Source of the DNA: Schistocerca nitens
Lineage: Eukaryota > Arthropoda > Insecta > Orthoptera > Acrididae
Assembly (NCBI RefSeq): GCF_023898315.1
Contig: NC_064616.1
Location: 535,699,102 to 535,763,101 of the forward strand
DNA length: 64,000 bases
Direction: 5' to 3'
Below are positions 54,969 through 64,000 of this stretch, piece after piece (position 1 is the stretch's first letter; each line of letters begins with the position of its first letter). The notes beneath the pieces were generated by a model that was not told the DNA's origin, did no database searches, and was given only the letters and a program-made list of their open reading frames with translations. A program made the translations under genes and the position numbers.

Positions 54969-57768
54969 GATAGCACTAAGTTTCTTCCAGCTTTCTTTCC
55001 AACGCTCTCACATCAAATTTTGCACTTATGTTACGAGACAAGGTTATGGAACGGTAGTATGTTAAAGAGTCTATGTAGCTGAATTTTTCGGAGCTTATAC
55101 ACGTAGTGCCACCCAACGCGAAGCTCCACAATGTTTTTAGTGCAGTCCACTATAACAAACACGATTATCGAAAAGCAACATACGGTCACTAAAGTATTTC
55201 TCAGTCTATCAGCGAGATGGCACTCACATTAATGAAATCACTTTTTCTGATATCTTGGTACACCATACTCAATGATCTAAATGTGCCGATCTGTGGAATA
55301 GTGTTATTTACATGGACTTCTATAAAACTCATATCGTGTAGCTTTCGTTCGAATGGATGAACTGGTATACCTATCCTTAGTGAAATTCTTTGTTTTACTA
55401 AGCATTCCCAGTGGGAAATACTGAGTACGATAAAGTTTTAAGGCAGTTTGATTCTTCAACTTTAATACTCAAGCAATTTCCCGCTGTGTCCAACATATCC
55501 ATACTCTCGACGTGTTCCTTGTTAAGTACGGTGCAAAACGGCAACCAAACATTAATCCGTCGAGAATATGAAGGACAATGATTAAACGTGTACGAAATGG
55601 TTGGGTCCATAAGCATATCAGAAGCGAAAGCGCGGCCAAATTACTTACGGAATTAATCTAAGGATAAGGGGTGGAAACCGTGGATTTTATGGTTCGGTGA
55701 AGCTCTGTCAGTGTTTCCTGGGTTACATTAGCAACTTCTGGTATTTATTGCATCATAAAGAGTAAAATAATAACTGCAGACACCTACGCTTCTCTTCTGG
55801 ACCAATTTCATGTGCAATGCGAGAGAGAAGGCCTGTAACTAAGTAAGGATATGGCACCTACCCATGAAGTTGCTTTTGTCACTGAAAAGACTGCAGGATC
55901 CACAGTAGAAAGTTTTGAGACAGCCAATGTACTTGCCAGATTCTCTTACATCCTCCATTTCCGGATCGCACCTCAAGCGTGGGATATACTCACTGATGAT
56001 AAAAAAGCGCAGGAGGCAGTGAAAATTCTAAAAGTCGAGTTAGACGAAAAACAAGTGCGCTGCTTATATGAGAAAAGCAGATTATATCTGTCAGGGCGAG
56101 ATATTTCCTCCGTTCCTTTGCATTAAAGACATTGGGAAACTTGAATACGCTTAAGAGATGTAGCCCTCGTTAGAATTTGGACAGACTTTTTGAAAGTCTG
56201 ACTAAACAGCGCTGTTATGTCCCGTTCAGTGATGCTCATATGCCTACTGCGGTAAAATTGCGCTGTGTTAATTATTTTCTCTTTCAGCAGATTTCCCGCT
56301 TGAAAGTTATCTATTAATAGTTGCCAAGGCACTATGTTCAAAACTTGTTTTAACGTCTCTAGAAAGTCTTTTTTAATTATTTGTCATATCCCGAATATAA
56401 ATGGACTAGATTAATCCAGCAACTAATGTTACGGCTAGAGCTAAATTATACCGTTAACATCCAGTATTCGGGTGCTTTAATGGAGTTACTGTTTACAGAA
56501 AAAAATCATTTACAGTACGTTCTTACGGAAAGTTGTTGCATTTTCGGGATGCTATACTTTACAACAATCGCATATTTCGTCTTCCCCGTTTCATGCTCAC
56601 TTCCTAGTGTTGATATTGCACCATGTCAGTTTCTTTACCATGCGATTGCATTCATTTCATGGCAAAAATAAGAGGTGGTAAACAGCCTTACGATTCTACT
56701 TGGCATCCAAGAGTTCTCCAAATGTTTTTCGTCGAGATAGAGAGCTTCAGATGTAAGTGCAGTTTGGATTTTTACAATTGTGTGCAGGAAACTAATTCCA
56801 AATCTCAATCTCGAGAGATAGAAGTCAGGTCCAAATTCTGGAAATCGTGCGTGTGTCACTGCTTATCCTTTTCTTTTTCTGCATTTGATGTACACACAAC
56901 CATGGATACTTTAATCTTTTGATATAGATGTCAGAAGAGACATACTTTATACAAAAAAAATTCTAATTTGTTCACTATTTTAATGACTTTTTCCGAATTT
57001 TTAAAAGGTCTTGAATGTCACAATCACTAATGTAATGTTGTTTTCGTAGATTCCAAAGAAACGGTTGAGCAATAAAACCACTATTCTATGATATTAAGCC
57101 ACTATCACTCAAGAGATGATTATAAAAATTCAGTAGTCTGTCGAGTTATATTTGACAAACTACTGGTCACTGCTCGTTCTTGGTCTACCTTTGTTATCGT
57201 GGAAATATATCCATAATTTCCGGTTAAACATGCACTAGCTTCAGAGAGCGTAACGTTTTTTTCCCGTTTCGATAGGGTGGATTGTTGGTGAAATAATTCT
57301 CCAATCCACATTTCAGTCCGGACATTTTTCTTACGTGATTTAATTTCTATGCGGGACCCCGCAGTAGTCGTTGAGAAGTGTGCGACCCTCAGCGTTGTTT
57401 CTGGAAGACGTTCCAAGCTGTAGTTTATCAGCAGCCTTAGGCGATGACGAGGGGACGATTTTCCGAAAAATCAAGGCGTAGTGTAACAATCGGCAATTTA
57501 AGTAATCTGATGGTTTGCAGTGATGTTACGGTAACTTTTCCGGTCGGTGGTTTGTCAGATTTTGTTTAAAGTCCTATTCTGCTAGGGGACTGCACTGAAT
57601 AAATAGAGGTTATTAACTGTAAAGGGGACTGAGCCAATGAGAATGGCTGCGGCTGAGAAAGAAGGCGTTATGCAGGTACACGGACACGAAACGTTTTTGG
57701 CAGTTAGAGCCTAAGTAGGTGGACTTAAGAAGAATAAGAATAATAATAAGAAGAAATGATCATATGTT
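54969..57768. other. Longest unassigned interval (2.8 kb)
   Basis: I find no transposon terminus or coding motif. Open frames at 55851-56126 (91 codons, ATG start, no motif), 56381-56922 and minus 57120-57416 are within chance length for this composition and carry no recognisable domain. A-rich AAGAATAATAATAAGAAG repeats (57725-57757) lie at the right edge. Confidence 0.4.
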
Positions 57769-57770
57769 AG

Positions 57771-57998
57771 TGCCGGCCGGGAGGCCCCATCCAGTGAAGT
57801 TCGGCGGCCGAGTGCGGGTCTCCTTTCAGTCTACGCCACATTAAGCGACTCGCGTGCCGGTGATGAGGATGAAATGATGCGGAGGGCAACACAACACCCA
57901 GTCCACGTGAGGAGAAAAATCTCCAACCCGACAGGGAATCGAACCCGGGCCCTCTGCATGGTACGAAAGCTCTTAACCACTCAGCTAAGCAGGCGGAC
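57771..57998 (-). mobile_element. tRNA-derived SINE, family D
   Basis: On the minus strand it starts TCCGCCTGCTTAGCTGAGTG, with an intact A box (TTAGCTGAGTGGTTAAGAGC) and B box GGGTTCGATTCCC at tRNA spacing, then a body CTCCTCACGTGGACTGGGTG ending GGGGCCTCCCGGCCGGCA. This head is the closest to a true tRNA in the window, but the attached body and the lack of an acceptor partner argue for a SINE. Confidence 0.88.
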
Positions 57999-58441
57999 AC
58001 ATGCGCTCGTAATTTTAGGGGGGAAACGTTGCTGTAGCAGTAGCGGTCCTGCGGTTGTGTTTTTCAAATTTGACTGTACAGTGTTGTTTCTAAGCTGCTG
58101 CTATTGTTTTATGGCAGTTTTACGTTACATGACAGAGGTAATACACTGACGAAAAAAATCACAGCACCAAGAAGGAGTTGTGCGACATAAAGAAAAACGT
58201 GGTAGGCGTGTTCTACGTCTGAAAGATGATGTCTATTCAAATTTCGTGGCAGTAGCATAAGAGTGGCGCTAGTAACACAGTTGTGAGGATGCAAATCAGG
58301 TTAGCTTCAATACTCTCTGTCGCGGTCATGGGCGTTGATTATATTTGCCATTGGATGTGGTGAATTGATGTTAGTCAAGAACGGCTTTAAGGGGACAAAG
58401 GCATCATTATCAACACCTCACGGAGGTTGAAAGAGGTAGTG

Positions 58442-58645
58442 GTTCAAAATGGTTCAAATGGCTCTGAGCACTATGCGACTCAACTTCGGAGGTCATTAGT
58501 CGCCTAGAACTTAGAACTAATTAAACCTAACTAACCTAAGGACATCACACACATCCATGCCCGAGGCAGGATTCGAACCTGCGACTGTAGCGGTCGCTCG
58601 GTTCCAGACTGTAGCGCCCAGAACCGAACGGCCACTCCGGCCGGC
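58442..58645 (-). mobile_element. SINE family A inside the outer Tc1
   Basis: Minus-strand full-length copy. Target duplication AAAGAGGTAGTG lies at 58430-58441 and 58646-58657. Confidence 0.95.
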
Positions 58646-59586
58646 AAAGAGGTAGTGTAATAGGCTACGAGTTGCTGGGTTTTCCTTCTAAGATACTGCA
58701 CAAAGACTTGGCAGGAATATAGCCACCGTACATGATTGCAAGCAGCGGTGGTCACGGGAATGTGATCGCAAGAGGACCGTGCTCTGGATGGCCACTTGGC
58801 ACTATCGAGTGGGAAGAGCATCGTGTTGGGAGTATGGCTCTGTCGCATCGTACTGCATCTGCAGCAGCAATTTGAGCAGCTGTTGGTACCACAGTGACAC
58901 AACGAACTGTTACAAATCGGTTACGACAGCTCCTAGCGTGAATTCCACAGACTCCAAACCACTGCCATTTGCGACTTCAATAGTGTATAGCGAGAGTTAA
59001 CTGGATGGCAGGGTGGAGGTATGTTGTATTTTCTGATGAAAAATGTTTCTGCCTCGATGCCAGTGATGGCCGTGTGTTGTTTAGGAGGAGGCCAGTTAAG
59101 GGCCTGTAACCAACCTACTAGACACGCTGCGTCTACACCTGGAATTTTGGTCGGGTGTGTAATTTCGTATAACAGCAGGAACACTCTCGCGGTTATGTCA
59201 CGCAACCTGACAGCAAATTTGTACGTCACTCCGGTGATTCGATCTGTTGTGCTGCCACTCATGAACAGCATTCCAGGGGGTGTTTTCCAACAGGATAACT
59301 CTTGCCCACATACGTCTATTGTGACCCAACTTGCTCTACAATGTGTCGACATTTTGCCTAGGCTTGCTCGATCACTAGATCTGCTTCCAATCGAACATGT
59401 ATGATAGGGGATGACAGCTTCACCGCCATCCACTATCAACATTTACCGTTCCTGTATTGAGTGACCAAGTTCAACAGGTGTGTAACTTCATCCCACAAAC
59501 TGACATCTTGCCCCTGTACAACACAACGCATTCACGTTTGCATTCTTGCATTCAAAATTCTGGCGGCTACACCGGTTATTAATGTG

Positions 59587-60586
59587 CACTATGTGATCAA
59601 AAGTATACGGACAACCCCAAAAGCATACGTTATTTCATATTAGGTGCATTGTGCTGCCACCTACCATCAGTTACTCCATATCAGCGACATCAGTATTCAT
59701 TAGACGTCGTGAGAGCAGAATGGGGCGCTACGAGGAACTCACAGACTTCGAACGTGGTCAGGTGATTGGGTGTCACTTGTGTCATACGTCTGTACAGGTG
59801 GGCGGTGAGAAAACTCGGATTTCATCGTCGAGCGGCTGCTCATAAGCCACACATCACGCCAAACGACTCCTTGCTTGGTGTAAGGAGCATAAACACTGGA
59901 CTATTGAACGGTGGAAAAACGTTGTGTGGGGTGACGAATCACAGTACACAATGTAGCGATTTGATGGCAGGGTGTAGGTATGGCGAATGCCCGGTGAACG
60001 TCATCTGCCAGCGTGTGTAGTGCCAACAGTAAAATTCGGAGGAGGTGGTGTTGAGGTATGGCCCTGTTTTTCATGGAGGGGACTTGCACCCCTTGTTGTT
60101 TTGCATGGCACTATCACAGCACAGGCCTACATTGATGTTTTAGGCACCTTATTGCTTCCCCCTGGAGAAGAGCAATTCGGAGATGGCGACTGCATCATTC
60201 AACACTATCGAGCACCTGTTCATAATGCACGGTCTGTGGCGGAGTGGTTACACGACAATAACATTTTTGTAATGGACTGGCCTGCACAGAGTCCTGACCT
60301 GAATCCTATAGAAAACCTTGTGATGTTTTGGAACGCCGACTTCGTGCCAGGCATCACCGACCGACATCGATACCTCTCCTCCGTGCAGCACGTCGTGAAG
60401 AATAGGCTTCTATTCTCCAAGAAGCCCTCCAGCACCTGATTGAACGTATGCATCGGAGAGTGGAAGCTGTCTTCAAAGCTAAGGGTGGGTCAACACCATA
60501 CTGAATTCCAGCATTACCGATGGAGGGCGCCATGAACTTGTAAGTCATTTTCAGCCAGGTGTCCGGTTACTTCTGATCTCATAGTG
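59587..60586 (+). mobile_element. Inner Tc1-like transposon (1000 bp), decayed
   Basis: Terminal repeats CACTATGTGATCAAAAGTAT (left) and CACTATGAGATCAGAAGTAA (right, minus strand). TA follows the right end; the left flank is TG, apparently a mutated TA. The transposase relic spans 59720 (MGRYEELTDFERGQVIG) to 60504. Motifs: [39 protein letters not shown] (family QHDNAPVH; the second catalytic Asp is now Tyr), [14 protein letters not shown]-like [16 protein letters not shown] with catalytic Glu kept, and the ending AKGGSTPY*. A deletion removes much of the N-terminal DNA-binding region. Confidence 0.93.
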
Positions 60587-60748
60587 TACCACATTTCACA
60601 TCTATAGTGGCTTATCTCGTGCTTACGTTAACCTGTGATCTAGCATTGTTAATCACTTAAATATGTCACCTAGAAAAATGTATTTCCGAATTATGATTAT
60701 CCTAAATTAATTATTTTTTGGTTCCGCGATTTCTTTTCCGTTAGTGTA

Positions 60749-61475
60749 GTTAGCTGTAGATGTTCTAGTCGAAGTCTTAATATCTTTGTTGTCCCATCCT
60801 GAGGTTTCTTTATTTGCTGAGACAGCGCATAACGTACGATGAGCTGTTTTGGGTCAGTGCAGTCTAATAGAGGTGTACGTTCCCAGCCAAGTGTTAGGGT
60901 CTTAGAATGTTTCAGAGTGCAGTCGTACTACTAAAGGATAGTGACCACTTTTATCAGAGTTCTGATATTTTAACTTTGTCTCATTGAATAAAGCGAGGAT
61001 GGTGACCTATGATAAAGACTATGTGACTATTGTAGCTGTGCAGACAGTAGTTGCCAGTCTGCTGACTTACAGCTCCTTCGTCGACAACGGTGCAATTTCA
61101 TCTCGTACTGGCATCGCGTTTGCCGCAAACATTTGCAGCGCCAGAAAGAGAGAAGAGACTTGCCTTCGCGACATTACGGTCATTCGAATAATCGAAAATC
61201 CGGATAAGCCAGAAAGTCGGGGAAATAGTATGACATGGGTTAAATGCTAGAAACACCTGTTAAATGCTATAAACATGCACATTATATTTGTTTCTGAGAA
61301 AATACACAAATTATACGTTACGTTCACATAAATGTTGACCAGATATTGAAAAATAGAATGAGTTTTAAACACTGAACTCTTCAATTTATTTTTATCCAGA
61401 TTTGTATACCGTTTCTGTGCAACGCAATTACGTAGGCAATATGGCCGACGTTGTTTCCGTCTGACGTTTGAAATA
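60749..61475. other. Unassigned spacer
   Basis: An 88-codon frame (60984-61250) starts at an ATG but has no recognised motif. Not called as a gene. Confidence 0.35.
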
Positions 61476-61490
61476 AACCATTACTTTGTC

Positions 61491-61732
61491 ACCGAGCGAG
61501 GTGGCGCAGTGGTTAGACACTGGACTCGCATTCGGGAGGACGACGGTTCAATCCCGCGTCCGGCCATCCAGATTTAAGTTTTCCGTGATTTCCCTAAATC
61601 GATCCTGACAAATTCCGGGATGGTTCCTTTCAAAGGGCACGGCCGACTTCCTTCCCCGTCCTTCCCTAATCCGATGAGACCGATGACCTCGCTGTCTGAT
61701 CTCCTTCCCCAAAACAACCAACCAAAACAACC
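61491..61732 (+). mobile_element. SINE family C, full length with 15-bp target duplication
   Basis: The head ACCGAGCGAGGTGGCGCAGT has an A box (TGGCGCAGTGGTTAGACAC) and B box GGTTCAATCCC; the body ends CCTTCCCCAAAACAACCAAC. Target duplication AACCATTACTTTGTC lies at 61476-61490 and 61733-61747. Confidence 0.94.
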
Positions 61733-61747
61733 AACCATTACTTTGTC

Positions 61748-62928
61748 CATCAGCATACGCCAATTTCGTCAGCTAATCCATCATCACTATCGTCATTTTC
61801 TGCAGACAAAGAAATGGGGATAACGCCTATATCCTGCAATCCTTGTAAGTGTGTCAGCACCAATGTTTTTCAACAATTTTTCCTTTATCCGTCTTATTCA
61901 GTACCTGTATCTTTTTGACAATGGGCGATGTACCTTCTTTGGCCTCTTTTATTGTATTTTACACGCGATACAAACGCTGAGAATACAGTGTTGTACAATG
62001 CAGCGTTAACTCATGAACTGGCACCTTATCAGGTTCTGCGATGGCGGTTCACTGAATATAAATTTAACGATTCTCCACGTTGAGTGTTGCTGGCGTTACA
62101 GACCGAGTATCAAATACTGCACAGTTGCTGTAGTTTTAAAAAACCAATCTGGAATAACCGGAGATCCGGATTCACGAGAGTCACGTAAGCGAGTTTGAGC
62201 TACATTCTCAACGGCCAAGCAAGTGATATCTCACTTCACTGAAGTATTTTGGTTGCAGGCGTTTAAACGCTATGATGTGCGGTAAGGAAATGAGGCCAGC
62301 GAGTGAAGCCAGCACACTCCAACAAAGCGAGCAGTAACTGGTTAACTATTGACATTAACACGGAACTTTGGTGCTCAGAATACATATGACTGCTGCAGTT
62401 GCTAAAGAATCCAAAAGAAAGTATCTTCAAGGAATTACAAACACCTTGTATGTGACAATGAACTGTCTATGGTACTTTCTTTTCCTTCTGGTCTACAGCA
62501 GCAAGTCTGTTTCTACGGCCTTCACATATTCCTCAACGCTAGAGTTAGAAGAACGTTCCAACAATATTTTCGGATGCAATGTACAAGGAAACTGGAGTGG
62601 GGAGGTAATGCGACGAGAAGGCATGAAGCTACTGTAACTGAGGGAACGGATGACCTGGGATAACCTGGGGCTACACCGTCTACCGAAGAAGAAATTTTCT
62701 TTTTACCCATGAGCAAGAGTACTGTGTGGGCGGCCGAAGGCTTAGAATTCAGTTGTGTGCCGAAATAACTAGCGCAGAAATGTTTAAATAGTTCAGTTAC
62801 ATATCACAAGAAAATTTATTCATATTTAATAGTCATATGACTAAAGCTACTTACGATATCACGAAGACATGTGGCGCTTGTGATTACACACACACACACA
62901 CAAAATAGCATAGGGGTGCATACCCTGT
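61748..62928. other. Unassigned interval
   Basis: Contains a short (CA)n at 62887-62902. Frames at 62368-62663 show no recognised motif. Confidence 0.4.
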
Positions 62929-62930
62929 CA

Positions 62931-63500
62931 GTTCAAAAAGTTTCGAGACTGGATTAATAAAAAATAAGAATAGGCAAAAGTAAAGATAGCGGTTTTAATG
63001 CGTCAGGTGTTCCACAGTCTCCCTCCGCTTGAGTACGATTCACATAGGGGTCATTTAACCACGTGAAACTGTCAGAAAAGTCCTCCTTTGGGATTTTGTT
63101 CAATACAGGCGTCATACTGTCTTGAATGTCAGTTATCTCGTCAAAGCGTTGACCCTTCATGTGAATTCCGCCATTTTATTGTTTTGTGGTAGGTTCGTAT
63201 TGCTATGACCAAGTCTCGTCATCTGTGATGATTTTTTCCCAGAAAAGAATTGTCCACGTTTTGCGTTTCAATTAAATCGCGACAGGCGTCTACACGTCGT
63301 TGTTTTTGCTCGGGAGTCAAGGAGTGTGGGACAAACTTTGTGTACATACATCTCTTCTTCAAAAATTTTGGAGAATGCCTTAAACACCTGGTTCAGAGCT
63401 ATTGCTCTAGTGCGATTTCTGACTCAACAACGTTGATACGCTACGACCGCAGAAAACTGCATTCTCACAAGTGACTGGTCGAATGCACGTCTGTCGTTTA
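62931..63500 (-). mobile_element. Nonautonomous mariner copy with central deletion
   Basis: Left end CAGTTCAAAAAGTTTCGAGA. Minus-strand remnants from the right: LTPEQKQRRVDACRDLIETQ-like sequence, NVDNSFLGK, a DDETW-type block (ITDDETWSYQYEPTTKQ after one frame change), then directly MKGQRFDEITDIQDSMTPVL and LNKIPKEDFSDSF from the C-terminus. The region with the second and third catalytic aspartates is deleted. The joint matches that of the copy at 43383-43790. Right terminus not resolved. Confidence 0.72.
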
Positions 63501-63665
63501 CATTTCTTACTTCACCCTGACACCGTTCTAATTACAATGACGTCGCTTGTCAACCAGGAATAAAATAAGCCTCGGAGTTCTTGTAGGACGATGACACAGA
63601 GCAAGATGAATATATCGTTACGAAATGTTATATTCAGCTTACACTCTGTAGGAGCTACTGTAACA
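63501..63665. other. Short spacer
   Basis: Nothing recognised. Confidence 0.4.
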
Positions 63666-63667
63666 TA

Positions 63668-64000
63668 CACTGCTGGCCATAAAAATTGCGGTACAACGAG
63701 GGCGGCATTTGACAAATGTTAAACAAGCATGAAGTGTACTATATGCGTGGATGTGCAAATCATAAGCATATTAGCGCAACGGCATAAAGCTGGTAGGAGT
63801 AATGTAACGTACATTCGCTATGTAAAGACAGATCACGCAGCGGATTTCTCATTCAGAAACCGCATTTGAATGTTGTTTCTTTGTGATTAAATCATATTAA
63901 ACCTCGTTTATGGAGGAGAAACGTGTACCAGCAAGGATCGAAATTCGACTTGAGCAGAATTGTGATCTACTGAAAGACTGTTTTATCGTTCCGCGACTTT
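63668..64000 (+). mobile_element. Tc1-like transposon, 5' part, cut by the window edge
   Basis: Starts CACTGCTGGCCATAAAAATT after TA. The following TTCAGAAACCGCATTTGAAT and CTCGTTTATGGAGGAGAAAC match, as I recall, the 5' region of a Tc1 family abundant in locusts. Translation fragments fit the N-terminal region (SHSETAF, GLVYGGE). The catalytic part would lie beyond 64000. Confidence 0.7.

Larger units (their letters stand above)
58144..60746 (+). mobile_element. Tc1-like transposon containing a SINE and a second Tc1
   Basis: Left end CACTGACGAAAAAAATCACA and right end (minus strand) CACTAACGGAAAAGAAATCG are terminal inverted repeats flanked by TA at 58142-58143 and 60747-60748. Plus-strand transposase relic: TVHDCKQRWSRECDRKRTVL, MLYFLMKN in place of VVFSDEK (about 59020), then IPGGVFQQDNSCPHTSIVTQ (59270-59320, second catalytic Asp kept) and LARSLDLLPIEHV (family ARSPDLSPIEHV, Glu kept). 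Removing the inner inserts leaves about 1.4 kb, normal for Tc1. The 3' flank ACACCGGTTATTAATGTG continues as ACCACATTTCACATC after the inner element. Same family as 10605-11687. Confidence 0.92.

Noticed and set aside
54969-57768. Possible host gene in the longest element-free interval
   Set aside because: No frame exceeds about 100 codons, none has a recognisable domain, and no splice pattern can be supported by eye.
57771-57998. Possible free-standing tRNA gene (good A and B boxes on the minus strand)
   Set aside because: The tRNA-like block is fused to a long body with its own characteristic end and no plausible acceptor stem closes, so it is a SINE head.
1-64000. CRISPR array, phage-defence locus, operon, integron or toxin-antitoxin system
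   Set aside because: No such structure is present; gene density, nested eukaryotic transposons and pol III SINEs indicate insect nuclear DNA.

Overview
The window looks like nuclear DNA from a large, repeat-rich arthropod genome, most likely an orthopteran of the locust/grasshopper type (Schistocerca-like). That assignment is inference. It rests on about ten copies of a tRNA-derived SINE ending in GAGCCATTTGAACCATT, which I recall as abundant in locust genomes, and on the mix of Tc1/mariner, hAT, Mutator-like, Penelope-like and non-LTR elements. I see no rRNA gene, free-standing tRNA gene, CRISPR array, operon or bacterial feature. I can recognise no conserved host gene. The best candidate for non-transposon coding sequence is a 193-codon open frame at 35300-35881 with 21-residue internal repeats and one transmembrane segment.

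Layout. 1-13.9 kb: a GC-rich repeat, Tc1 and non-LTR relics, two SINEs, CT-rich minisatellite blocks, and a 640-bp tandem duplication in which one copy carries a SINE and the other preserves the empty site. 13.9-25.3 kb: a decayed mariner; a non-LTR relic split by an apparently intact DDE transposon (17229-18776, 168-bp terminal inverted repeats, uninterrupted 361-codon transposase); a complete 4.35-kb hAT element with 8-bp target duplications; and a decayed mariner-like copy carrying a SINE. 25.3-33.1 kb: microsatellites, a dispersed repeat, and a Mutator-like transposase relic split by a second hAT element and by a mariner that is now embedded in TA repeats and flanked by a 219-bp duplication. 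33.1-37.6 kb: a foldback repeat, a truncated SINE, the candidate host ORF and a deleted mariner-like element.

37.6-41 kb: a Penelope-like element on the minus strand with RT and GIY-YIG remnants, direct terminal repeats and a SINE. 41.6-50.3 kb: Tc1 fragments, a nonautonomous mariner interrupted by a palindromic pair of tRNA-like repeats, a mariner-like element split by a non-LTR retrotransposon exactly at its first catalytic motif, and further relics. 50.7-52.1 kb: a nearly full-length mariner with two nonsense codons. 52.4-64 kb: SINEs of three families, an approximately 200-bp CpG-rich tandem repeat, a Tc1 nested inside another Tc1 that also carries a SINE, a nonautonomous mariner, and the start of another Tc1 at the window edge.

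The genes here do not form a pathway. The window is layered mobile-element sediment, and its information lies in insertion order: target duplications, empty sites and nesting fix relative ages. Boundaries marked approximate were placed by eye. Coding calls come from motif recognition, without database searches.
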